Shown here piece by piece: positions 41,902 through 48,993 of a stretch of DNA of 64,000 nt. Within the stretch, counting starts at the first letter, position 1, and each line of letters starts with the position of its first letter. A program made the translations under genes and the position numbers. Under the pieces are notes generated by a model. The model was not told the origin of the DNA, ran no database searches, and saw only the letters and a program-made list of their open reading frames with translations. The stretch is from Amycolatopsis iheyensis. GTDB taxonomy: Bacteria > Actinomycetota > Actinomycetes > Mycobacteriales > Pseudonocardiaceae. The stretch is from NCBI RefSeq assembly GCF_024703995.1, contig NZ_JAMXQV010000012.1:1-64000 (forward strand), read 5' to 3'.

Positions 41902-43375
41902 GCGCCGCCCGCAGCGCGTCTGCCGGGGACTCGGACGCGGCCCACGCGATGTACCCGTCCGGCCGGATCAGCAGCGCGTCGGCCGGCGGGCGGTCCGTCT
42001 TCGCCGCGCACACCTCGACGCGCGGCCACTCCGCGACGACCTCCCGCAGGTCCGGGCGCCCGGCGAGGTCCACGAACACCGGCCGGGCCCGGCGCAGCAG
42101 CTCCGCGACGCTCGTCGGGCCGTCGTCGGTGTGCAGGGCGAGGTCGGGCGCGAACGTGCCGGTCAGGGGGTGGTCCCCACCCGGGTAGCGGATGTCCGTG
42201 CCCGCGATGAGCGCGCCCACGCGGCGCACCACCACTTCGTCGGTGAGCAGCTCGCCGACGACCTCCCGGAGCGCGTCGGCCGCCGGGTCGAGGCCACGCC
42301 GCAGCGCCACCTGGGCCTGCGTGTGCAGCATCGTCCGGGCACCCGCGAAATGGCGTTCTTCGTGGTAGGTGGCGAGCAGGCCGGGTGGCGCCCAGCCGTC
42401 GACGCCGGCCGCCAGCTTCCAGGCCAGGTTTACCGCGTCGAGCAGGCCCGCGTTGAGGGCCACGCCCGTCGCCGGGAACAGGTGGGCCGCGTCGCCCGCC
42501 ACGAAGACGCGTCCCGCGCCGTAGCTCGAGGCCTGCCGGGCCTTGAACGTGAAGCGGGACAGCCGGCGCGGCTCCCCCAGCGGGAACTCGCCGCCGAGCA
42601 CGCGGCCGATGCTGGCCTGGAACTCGGCCAGGTCCATCGGGACGTCGTCGTCGTACTCGACCGGCTCCTCTTCGACGGTCGAGAACATCAGCACCCCGGG
42701 TGTCACCGACCCGAAGCCGAACACGCCCCGGTCGGTGCGCGTGAAGCCCGCGTGGACCGTGCCCAGGCCGGGGACTTCGAGGTCGCCGTCGGGCCGCACG
42801 GTGATCCCGGCCGGCACGGTGACCTGGCCGATCCGGTTGACCTCCGGGTACGACGTGCCGGGGAAGCCGATGCCGGCCAGCTCCCGGACCCGGCTGCGCG
42901 GCCCGTCGCAGCCGACGACGTACCGCGCGGTCACCTCGTACGGCCCGTCGGGGCCGCGGACCCCCACCGTCACCGAGTCGCCGTCCTGCGTCACCGCGAG
43001 GACTTCGTGCCCGCGGCGGATTTCGGCGCCCAGCTCGCGGGCGCGATCGTCGAGCAGTCGCTCGAGGCGGGCCTGCGGGAGCGGCAGCGCGTGCATCGGC
43101 GGGTCGGCCAGGTCCGAGAGGTCGACGTGCAGGCCGCCGAACGGGAACACCGGCGGCGGGACCGGGCCGGTCACAGCCGCTTCGAGGCGCTCCAGCAGCC
43201 CGCGGTAGCGCAGCAGCTCCAGGATCTGCCCGCCGAGGCCACCGGCCTTCGCGGTCTCCCGCAGCCGCGGGTGCCGCTCCAGGACCAGTGGCCGCACGCC
43301 GGCCAGGCGCAGTTCCGCGGCCAGCATCAGCCCGGTCGGTCCGGCGCCCACGACGATCACGTCAGTCAAAGTCAC
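41882..43375 (-). CDS. FAD-dependent monooxygenase, Rox-like (candidate rifamycin monooxygenase)
   Basis: Group A flavin hydroxylase of 497 aa. FAD loop DVIVVGAGPTGLMLAAELRL, ribose end VLERHP, DG motif VVGCDGPRSRVRELAGI, second FAD motif VFVAGDAAHLFPATGVALNA near residue 297, and a C-terminal thioredoxin-like domain ending RPDGYIAWAASESPADALRA. Layout and length match rifampicin monooxygenase Rox and related antibiotic hydroxylases. The AKAGGLGGQILELLRYRGL segment differs from what I remember of Nocardia Rox, so it may be a relative, not an orthologue. GTG 43375 follows the rifamycin-associated-type element at 43416-43435. RBS AAGAAAGCGA is weak. Confidence 0.85.
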   Translation of the reverse strand: MTLTDVIVVGAGPTGLMLAAELRLAGVRPLVLERHPRLRETAKAGGLGGQILELLRYRGLLERLEAAVTGPVPPPVFPFGGLHVDLSDLADPPMHALPLPQARLERLLDDRARELGAEIRRGHEVLAVTQDGDSVTVGVRGPDGPYEVTARYVVGCDGPRSRVRELAGIGFPGTSYPEVNRIGQVTVPAGITVRPDGDLEVPGLGTVHAGFTRTDRGVFGFGSVTPGVLMFSTVEEEPVEYDDDVPMDLAEFQASIGRVLGGEFPLGEPRRLSRFTFKARQASSYGAGRVFVAGDAAHLFPATGVALNAGLLDAVNLAWKLAAGVDGWAPPGLLATYHEERHFAGARTMLHTQAQVALRRGLDPAADALREVVGELLTDEVVVRRVGALIAGTDIRYPGGDHPLTGTFAPDLALHTDDGPTSVAELLRRARPVFVDLAGRPDLREVVAEWPRVEVCAAKTDRPPADALLIRPDGYIAWAASESPADALRAALTAWFG

Positions 43376-43415
43376 TCGCTTTCTTCGGGTTCGGCGGCGA
43401 TTCTGCTGGACGACC

Positions 43416-43452
43416 GGGGTCTTGCGGCAAGCCCCGGGGTGCGCTATACCTT
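43416..43452 (-). promoter_or_regulatory. rifamycin-associated-type element (RAE) with -10-like TATAGC
   Basis: On the minus strand, TTCAAGGTATAGCGC is followed by ACCCCGGGGCTTGCCGCAAG and then ACCCCGG. The palindromic core GGGGCTTGCCGCAAGACCCC lies at 43416-43435, 40 nt before the monooxygenase GTG. The same arrangement, in the same orientation to the gene, precedes the glycosyltransferase at 50411. From memory this matches the element described upstream of actinomycete rifamycin-inactivation genes. The core can form a hairpin (CTTGC-C-GCAAG with flanking G/C pairs). Confidence 0.75.
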
Positions 43453-43484
43453 GAAAAGGGCGGCGTCCGCTGTGGACATTCCGG

Positions 43485-45056
43485 CTAGTCGTAAACGCCC
43501 TCCACCCTCCACTCTGGATCGGGCCCGATCGTCGCCCGCAGCAGCAGCGCGAGATCGTCTTCCGCGCCTTCCAGCACCACCTGGATCCGGGCCGTGGGCC
43601 GCTCGCCGCGGTGCGCCGGCAGCGCCGGGTGCACGATCCACGGACCGGCACTGCCCAGGACGCGGCGCGTCGGCCCGCCGTCGACGGCGACCGTCGAAGG
43701 CGGGTAGCTGAGCTCGCCGCGTTCGGTGCAGCGGACGACGTCGCCGACCGCGTCGAGCACCGCGGCCGGGGGTGGCGTCGGTGGCACCCGGGTGGGCGAC
43801 GGCGCGGGCAGCCGGCCGGGCCACGGCTGGTCCGCGGCGACCGCCCGGCGCGGTTCGCCCCACGGGACGAGCCGGACGCGCTCGGCCGGGCCGCGGCCGC
43901 CGTCGAGCAGGGGCGTGAAGACGGCGTCGGGCCCGAGGAGTCCCTGGATGCGCACCAGGGCGCGGCCGGCGCGTTCGGCGGCGTCGGCGTCGCGGCCCAT
44001 CGAGCCGAGCTGCAGCTGCAGTGCCTCGCCGCCGACGACCTCTTCGGGGTCCAGGCGCAGCCGGACTATTCCCGCGCTCGGCCGGTCACGGGTGGTGAGC
44101 CAGCCTTCGCACTGCCAGCGGACGCGGTCCGCCGTCGCGCGGGCGGTCAGCGGTTCGGCGCAGCGCCAGACGCGGACGCGTTCCTCGCCGGCTTCGGTGA
44201 CCGCGACGATGGCCAGGCGGGTGCAGGCGAGGCCGTGGTTCGCGAGGCCGGCGAAGAAGCGTTCGCCGAGGGTCTTCGCGACGAACGCGGCTTCGTCGAT
44301 CCGGCTCAGCGGGTGGTCGAACTCCTCGGTGACGGTCAGGTCCGGCGACAGGGCGCGGCGCAGCGGCGGGCGTTGCGAAAGACCGCGGGCGAGGCGGTGC
44401 GCGGTGACGGCGTCCTTCGGGAAGCGGCCGGCGACGTCGCGTTCGGCGAGGGCGGCGAACGCGCCGAGGGTGCGCAGGCCGAGCCGGCGCAGCAGCCCGA
44501 CGAGCTCCCCGCGGTCGTCCCCCGGCTGGTCGAGCTCGGCGATCGAAAGCGGCGCGAGGAAGGTTCCGGTGTCGCCACGCGGCACGAAGGCCGACCGGCG
44601 CGCGGCGAGGGTCGCGGCGAAGAGCCCGTCGGCGATCCCGACCTGGCATTCGACGCCGGCCTTGGCCTCGACCTCGGTGATGAGCAGCTCGGCGAGGGCT
44701 TCTTCGCCGCCGAAGTAGGCAGCGGCGCCGTCGACCGGAACGGCGACGACCCCGGGCCGCACGACCTCGACCCCGACGGCCTGCCCCTCGACAGCGGCGG
44801 CGACGGGTTCGAAGAGCCGGGCATCGCGATCGGGATCGTGCTGGTGCACAACGAGCTCCGGACAGCGCGACTGGGCATCCCGCCGCCGCATCCCCCGCCC
44901 GACCCCGTGCCGCCGGGCGGCGGCGGAGCAGGCGACCACCCGGTTGCCGGAGAAAACGGCGGCGGCCGCGGAGGGAGGGGTGCCCGAGCAGGCCCCGGCG
45001 GCGACGACCGGCCAGTCGGGACACCACAGCACGAGCAGCCGTGGAGACCCGTTCAC
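43485..45056 (-). CDS. imuB: ImuB, inactive Y-family polymerase of the SOS mutasome
   Basis: A 523-aa DinB-like protein that links the beta clamp to DnaE2 and ImuA'. The front SPRLLVLWCPDWPVVAA lacks the first metal-binding aspartate of true Y-family polymerases, and the rest (VPVDGAAAYFGGEEALAELL, then GDTGTFLAPLSIAELDQP) follows the ImuB pattern. GTG 45056 gives the family's usual start. It would be expected directly behind imuA', but a repeat block of about 480 bp separates them. No LexA box is seen immediately upstream, so it probably depends on the imuA' promoter. Confidence 0.9.
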   Translation of the reverse strand: MNGSPRLLVLWCPDWPVVAAGACSGTPPSAAAAVFSGNRVVACSAAARRHGVGRGMRRRDAQSRCPELVVHQHDPDRDARLFEPVAAAVEGQAVGVEVVRPGVVAVPVDGAAAYFGGEEALAELLITEVEAKAGVECQVGIADGLFAATLAARRSAFVPRGDTGTFLAPLSIAELDQPGDDRGELVGLLRRLGLRTLGAFAALAERDVAGRFPKDAVTAHRLARGLSQRPPLRRALSPDLTVTEEFDHPLSRIDEAAFVAKTLGERFFAGLANHGLACTRLAIVAVTEAGEERVRVWRCAEPLTARATADRVRWQCEGWLTTRDRPSAGIVRLRLDPEEVVGGEALQLQLGSMGRDADAAERAGRALVRIQGLLGPDAVFTPLLDGGRGPAERVRLVPWGEPRRAVAADQPWPGRLPAPSPTRVPPTPPPAAVLDAVGDVVRCTERGELSYPPSTVAVDGGPTRRVLGSAGPWIVHPALPAHRGERPTARIQVVLEGAEDDLALLLRATIGPDPEWRVEGVYD

Positions 45057-45159
45057 CCCGCGGCCACAGCCGATCGCCGGCTGCCGGGCCGCACGTCCGG
45101 CGCTCGACGCCCGGCGGCGCACGGGTTTCGGGCCGATCGCGCGGCTCGCTCGCAGCGCC

Positions 45160-45425
45160 CGGCAGCGCGCGGGTTCCCGGCCGGCTCAGCACGCCGAGCA
45201 GCGCGCGGGTCCCCGGCCGACCCACGGCACCCAGCGCGCGCGGTCCGGGCCGCCCGCCCAGCCGACCCGCCACACCCCGCACCGCGCGGATCCCCGGCCG
45301 ACTCACAGCACCCAGCACCACGCGAGTCCCGAGCCGCCCGCGCAGCCAACTCGCGGCACCCAGCAGCACGCGGATTCCAGGCCGGCCGCGCAGCCGCCCC
45401 AGCACCGCGCGAGTCCCGGGCCAAT
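45160..45425. repeat. degenerate GC-rich repeats between imuA' and imuB
   Basis: Seven copies of a core like CGCGAGTCCCGGGCC start at 45168, 45204, 45239, 45285, 45321, 45369 and 45408, so the spacing is 35-48 bp. Linker words such as AGCACC and CAGCCAACTCGCGG recur. The gap between the imuB start (45056) and the imuA' stop (45538) holds this array and no credible gene; frames through it give Arg/Pro/Gly or Arg/Leu/Val repeats. From 45426 to 45537 nothing further is recognised. Confidence 0.75.
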
Positions 45426-45537
45426 CGCACAGCCAACTCGCGGCGGCCGGCAACTGTCGGTCCCGGCACCGCTTTCCGCCCACACCCTCGCGCCGCCGGA
45501 ACCGGCGCCCACCGCACTTGCCCCAGCGGCGCCGGAC

Positions 45538-46227
45538 TCATCCGGCCACCTCGGCCAGCCGTCGCCCCGGTGGCTCGCCCGCCGCCACCGCTCCACCCGG
45601 CCCCGGCAAGCGCAGCGGCGTCACCCGGGGCCGGACCGCCGGGCCGCGGCCGCGGCTGGTCGCCACCACGTCGCGAGCCCGGAGGTGTCCGTAGCCGTCC
45701 GGGGTCAGGCCGTGCCAGCGGCGGCCCGAGACGCCCAGCTCCAGCTCCGCGCCCGGCCACTGGCCCGCCGTCACCAGGACCGTGCCGCGGTTGCGGACCC
45801 GGCCCGACAGGCGCCGGGCCAGCTGGGGCTGGATGCCCGCCACCAGCGCCGGGCCCAGCACCACCAGGTCGAACCCGTCCACCAGAGCCGACACCACCCC
45901 CGGCAGCTCCGCGCCCGGGTGCGGCACCAGCGCGAGCCGCTCCAGGTCGACGCCCAGCTCCGCCGCCGCGGCCAGGCCCAGCTCCGGGAGACCCGTCACC
46001 GCCGCCCAGGACCCGTCGCGCGTCGCGGCCGCCAGCAGGGCCAGCACCAACGACGTCGCCCCGCGGACCGCGACCGTCGTGCCGCGTCGCAGCCCGCCGC
46101 CCGGCAAGAGCCCCGCCAGTGGTGGGAGCACCGCCAAGAACTCGGCCGCCGGCGGATCCAGCTGCGCGGCCGTGCGCACCCCCGGGATCGCCGTGAGCCC
46201 GGCCAGCGCCTCCGGCACCGCCACCAC
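45538..46227 (-). CDS. imuA': ImuA' (RecA-like mutasome subunit)
   Basis: A 229-aa RecA-fold protein of the ImuA'/SulA-like group. It has LPPLAGLLPGGGLRRGTTVA, SLVLALLAAATRDGSWAAV and VLGPALVAGIQPQLARRLSG; the Walker A loop is degenerate, as expected for ImuA'. With ImuB it recruits DnaE2 for error-prone synthesis across damage. GTG 46227 has GGAGGTGAG just upstream. A LexA box lies about 50 bp upstream, at 46279-46294. Confidence 0.88.
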   Translation of the reverse strand: MVAVPEALAGLTAIPGVRTAAQLDPPAAEFLAVLPPLAGLLPGGGLRRGTTVAVRGATSLVLALLAAATRDGSWAAVTGLPELGLAAAAELGVDLERLALVPHPGAELPGVVSALVDGFDLVVLGPALVAGIQPQLARRLSGRVRNRGTVLVTAGQWPGAELELGVSGRRWHGLTPDGYGHLRARDVVATSRGRGPAVRPRVTPLRLPGPGGAVAAGEPPGRRLAEVAG

Positions 46228-46278
46228 CGCTCACCTCCAGCACCACGTACTCGCACCGGGCGAACCCAGAAAAAGTCA

Positions 46279-46294
46279 TCGAACACTTGTTCGC
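46279..46294. promoter_or_regulatory. LexA (SOS) box of imuA'
   Basis: TCGAACACTTGTTCGC is a near-perfect actinobacterial SOS box; only the last base departs from TCGAACACTTGTTCGA. It lies between imuA' and the divergent MarR gene, 52 bp from the imuA' start. Confidence 0.93.
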
Positions 46295-46372
46295 ATAGTG
46301 CGAGACGCGCGCCCCGCTGTCAAGCCGGGGGTCACCCCGCCGGGGCACTCCCGTTTCCGGCACACTGGACCG

Positions 46373-46864
46373 ATGACCCGCACGAACCCGGGCATCGACG
46401 CCGCGAGCCTCGACACGCTGACCGACGCCGTCCTCACCGCGTCCCGGCTGCTGGTGGCGGTGTCCGTCCGATCGGTCACCGCGGCCGCCGACAGCCTGAC
46501 GCTGCCGCAGTTCCGGCTCCTCGTGGTCCTGCACACCCGCGGCCCGCTCAAGCACGCGACGCTGGCGGAGCACCTCGGGGTCACGCCGTCGACGGCGAGC
46601 CGCATGGTCGACCGGCTGGTCGCCGGCGGTCTCGTCGACCGCCAGCACAGCCCGGTGTCCCGCCGCGAGATCGTGCTGGAGATCACCCGCGAGGGCGCCC
46701 GGATCGTCCGCCAGGTCACGACCCGGCGGCGCAAGGAGATCGCCAAGATCGTCGCCCGGATGCCGGAAGAGAGCCGCCAGGGCCTGGTCGACGCGCTCAC
46801 GGCGTTCGCCGAAGCGGGCGGCGAGCCCCCGGCCGCCGCCGCGCCCGAAGCCATCTGGGGCTGA
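46373..46864 (+). CDS. MarR-family transcriptional regulator
   Basis: A 163-aa winged-helix protein. LTLPQFRLLVVLHTRGPLKH, ATLAEHLGVTPSTASRMVDR (recognition helix) and DRQHSPVSRREIVLEITREG (wing). ATG 46373. It diverges from imuA' across the LexA box and is followed in the same direction by the ClC channel gene after about 100 bp, so its target may be the channel, or it may act elsewhere. Confidence 0.9.
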   Translation: MTRTNPGIDAASLDTLTDAVLTASRLLVAVSVRSVTAAADSLTLPQFRLLVVLHTRGPLKHATLAEHLGVTPSTASRMVDRLVAGGLVDRQHSPVSRREIVLEITREGARIVRQVTTRRRKEIAKIVARMPEESRQGLVDALTAFAEAGGEPPAAAAPEAIWG

Positions 46865-46962
46865 GCTTCACCACCAGCGTGAACAAGGCCACTCCGGCTT
46901 GCCCAAACCGTTCGCCGCTACAAGTATTGCTGACTGCAATGACTCTCGCGAACGGAGGCCGG

Positions 46963-48723
46963 ATGAGCGGCGGCACCCCGGCGCAGCCCCGCGCCACGCA
47001 CCTGGGCGACTTCCAGGTCCGGCCGCGCATGCTGCTGATCGCCCTGCTCGCCGTCCCGGTCGGGGCCGCCGCGTCGGTGGCCGCGCTGGCGCTGCTCAAG
47101 CTCATCGGGTTGATCACCAACCTCGTGTTCTACCAACGGTTCGACACCGCGCTCGTGGCGCCCGGGGCCGCCGCGCACCCGTGGTGGCTGGTGCTGACCG
47201 CGCCGGTGGCCGGCGCGCTCGTGATCGGCGTGATGGCCCGCTTCGGCTCGGAGAAAATCCGCGGCCACGGCATGCCCGAGGCGATCGAGGCCATCCTGAC
47301 CGGCGAAAGCAAGGTGGCCCCTCGCGTCGCCGTCCTCAAACCGGTTTCCGCCGCGGTCAGCATCGGCACCGGCGGGCCCTTCGGCGCCGAAGGGCCGATC
47401 ATCATGACCGGCGGCGCCGTCGGCTCGATCCTCGCCCAGCTGCTGCACCTGTCCGCGGACGAACGCAAGACGCTGCTCGTGGCCGGCGCCGCGGGCGGCA
47501 TGGCCGCGACGTTCAACGCCCCGCTCGCCTCGATCCTGCTGGCGGTGGAGCTGCTGCTGTTCGAGTGGCGGCCACGCAGCTTCGTCCCGGTCGCCGCCGC
47601 GGTCCTCACCAGCACGCTCTGCCGCGGCTTCCTGCTCGGCACCGACCCGGTCTTCGGCCTGCCCGCCGCCCCGGCGCCGGGCGCGGGCGCCGACGTGCTC
47701 GCGCTCGTCCCCGGCATCACCGGCGGCCTGCTCGCGATCGCCGCGACGGCGCTGGTCTACCTCGCCGAGGACGGCTTCGCCCGGCTGCCGTTCCACTGGA
47801 TGTGGTGGCCCGCGATCGGCGGTGTCGTCATCGGCGTCGGCGGCCTGATCGAGCCGCACGCCCTCGGCGTCGGCTACGACGTCATCGACCAGCTGCTCAC
47901 CGGGCAGGCCACGACGTCGCTGATCATCGGCATCCTGGTCGTGAAGACGCTCATCTGGTCGCTGTCGCTCGGCTCGGGCACCTCGGGCGGCGTGCTGGCG
48001 CCGGTGTTCATGATCGGCGCGGCCCTCGGCGCCGCGGAGGGCGGATTGCTCCCGCACGTGGCGGCCGGGTTCTGGGCGGTATGCGGGCTGGCCGCGGTGG
48101 TCGGCGGCGTCATGCGCTCGCCGCTGACCGGCATCGTGTTCACCCTCGAGCTGACGCACGCGTGGAACTACCTGCTGCCGCTGGTGGTGGCGTCGGTGTC
48201 GGCCTACGCGGTGTCCGTGCTGCTGCTCAAGCGGTCGGTGCTGACCGAGAAGATCGCCCGGCGCCGGCTGCACCTGACGCGCGAGTACACGACCGACCCG
48301 CTGGAGACGTTCTTCGCGCACGAGGTGATGACGGCCAACCCGGTCGTCCTGAGCAACGCCGAAACGGTGTACGAGACGCTGCCGCACACCCGCCACGCGA
48401 CGCTCTACCCAGTGGTGGACGGCAAGGACCGCCTGACCGGCGTGACGACCCGGCACGCGCTGCTCACGTGCGAAGGCCGCACGGTCGCCGACGCGACGAC
48501 CCCCGCCCACGTCCGCTGCCACCCCGACAACACGCTGCGGGAGATCGCGAACGAGCTGGCGACGGGCCACGTCACGCAGGCGGTGGTGGTCGACCGCGCG
48601 GAGCCGGACCGGGTGCGCGGGGTGATCACGCTCGCGCAGCTGCTGCACGCCCGGCGGCGCGACCTGCACGAGGAGCACCACCGCGAGCGGATCCTCGCCG
48701 TGACACGGATCCCAGTCACGTAG
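46963..48723 (+). CDS. ClC-family chloride channel/transporter with CBS pair
   Basis: A 586-aa membrane protein. The ClC pore motifs are present: IGTGGPFGAEGPIIMTGGAV with the gating glutamate, and GSGTSGGVLAPVFMIGAALG. About ten to twelve helices cover residues 25-440. The cytoplasmic tail from about 450 holds two CBS domains (HEVMTANPVVLSNAETVYET and VTQAVVVDRAEPDRVRGVIT) that sense nucleotides. ATG 46963 has GGAGG 4 nt upstream; ATG 46939 is an in-frame alternative. It may be a channel or a chloride/proton exchanger. Its last codons (TRIPVT) lie in a 22-bp sequence that is repeated at 48924. Confidence 0.92.
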   Translation: MSGGTPAQPRATHLGDFQVRPRMLLIALLAVPVGAAASVAALALLKLIGLITNLVFYQRFDTALVAPGAAAHPWWLVLTAPVAGALVIGVMARFGSEKIRGHGMPEAIEAILTGESKVAPRVAVLKPVSAAVSIGTGGPFGAEGPIIMTGGAVGSILAQLLHLSADERKTLLVAGAAGGMAATFNAPLASILLAVELLLFEWRPRSFVPVAAAVLTSTLCRGFLLGTDPVFGLPAAPAPGAGADVLALVPGITGGLLAIAATALVYLAEDGFARLPFHWMWWPAIGGVVIGVGGLIEPHALGVGYDVIDQLLTGQATTSLIIGILVVKTLIWSLSLGSGTSGGVLAPVFMIGAALGAAEGGLLPHVAAGFWAVCGLAAVVGGVMRSPLTGIVFTLELTHAWNYLLPLVVASVSAYAVSVLLLKRSVLTEKIARRRLHLTREYTTDPLETFFAHEVMTANPVVLSNAETVYETLPHTRHATLYPVVDGKDRLTGVTTRHALLTCEGRTVADATTPAHVRCHPDNTLREIANELATGHVTQAVVVDRAEPDRVRGVITLAQLLHARRRDLHEEHHRERILAVTRIPVT

Positions 48724-48733
48724 CCCGCCACAG

Positions 48734-48925
48734 CGAGTTCCGGCTTCAAACACGCGAGATCCGCTTTCAGACACGCGAGTTCCGCCTTCGATCACGCGAG
48801 TTCCGTCCTGAGGCACACCGCCGTCGTGTGCGCCGAACCCGTCACCCGCGTGATCGGGGCCGTGACTCGCGTGACTGGGGACGGAACTCGCGTGATCGGG
48901 GCCGTGACTCGTCGATCGGGGCTGT
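48734..48925. repeat. inverted array of 21-bp repeats, four units in each direction
   Basis: Four forward units start at 48734, 48755, 48776 and 48797 (type unit CACGCGAGTTCCGCCTTCGA plus one base). Four units in the opposite orientation start at 48847, 48868, 48889 and 48910 (CGCGTGATCGGGG core). All intervals are exactly 21 bp. The forward and inverted units are recognisably the same sequence. The array fills the space between the ClC and NDH-like genes, and outside it a 22-bp direct repeat (GTGACACGGATCCCAGTCAC core) stands at 48700-48721 and 48924-48945. Confidence 0.88.
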
Positions 48926-48993
48926 GACACGGATCCCAGTCACGTCGCCCGGTGCTGCCTCGTCCTCGGGGTGAAGCGAGAAAAGAGGACGAG

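Noticed and set aside
41882..43375. Naming the FAD monooxygenase rox outright
   Set aside because: The RAE-type element supports the role, but the segment after the FAD loop differs from what I recall of characterised Rox, so a gene symbol would overstate the case.
45041..45694. Plus-strand Arg/Pro/Ser repeat protein across the imuA'-imuB gap
   Set aside because: It runs from inside imuB to inside imuA' on the opposite strand; the apparent peptide repeats just follow the DNA repeats.
48734..48925. CRISPR array or attachment site
   Set aside because: Units are contiguous with no spacers and reverse direction midway; no integrase or tRNA gene is near.
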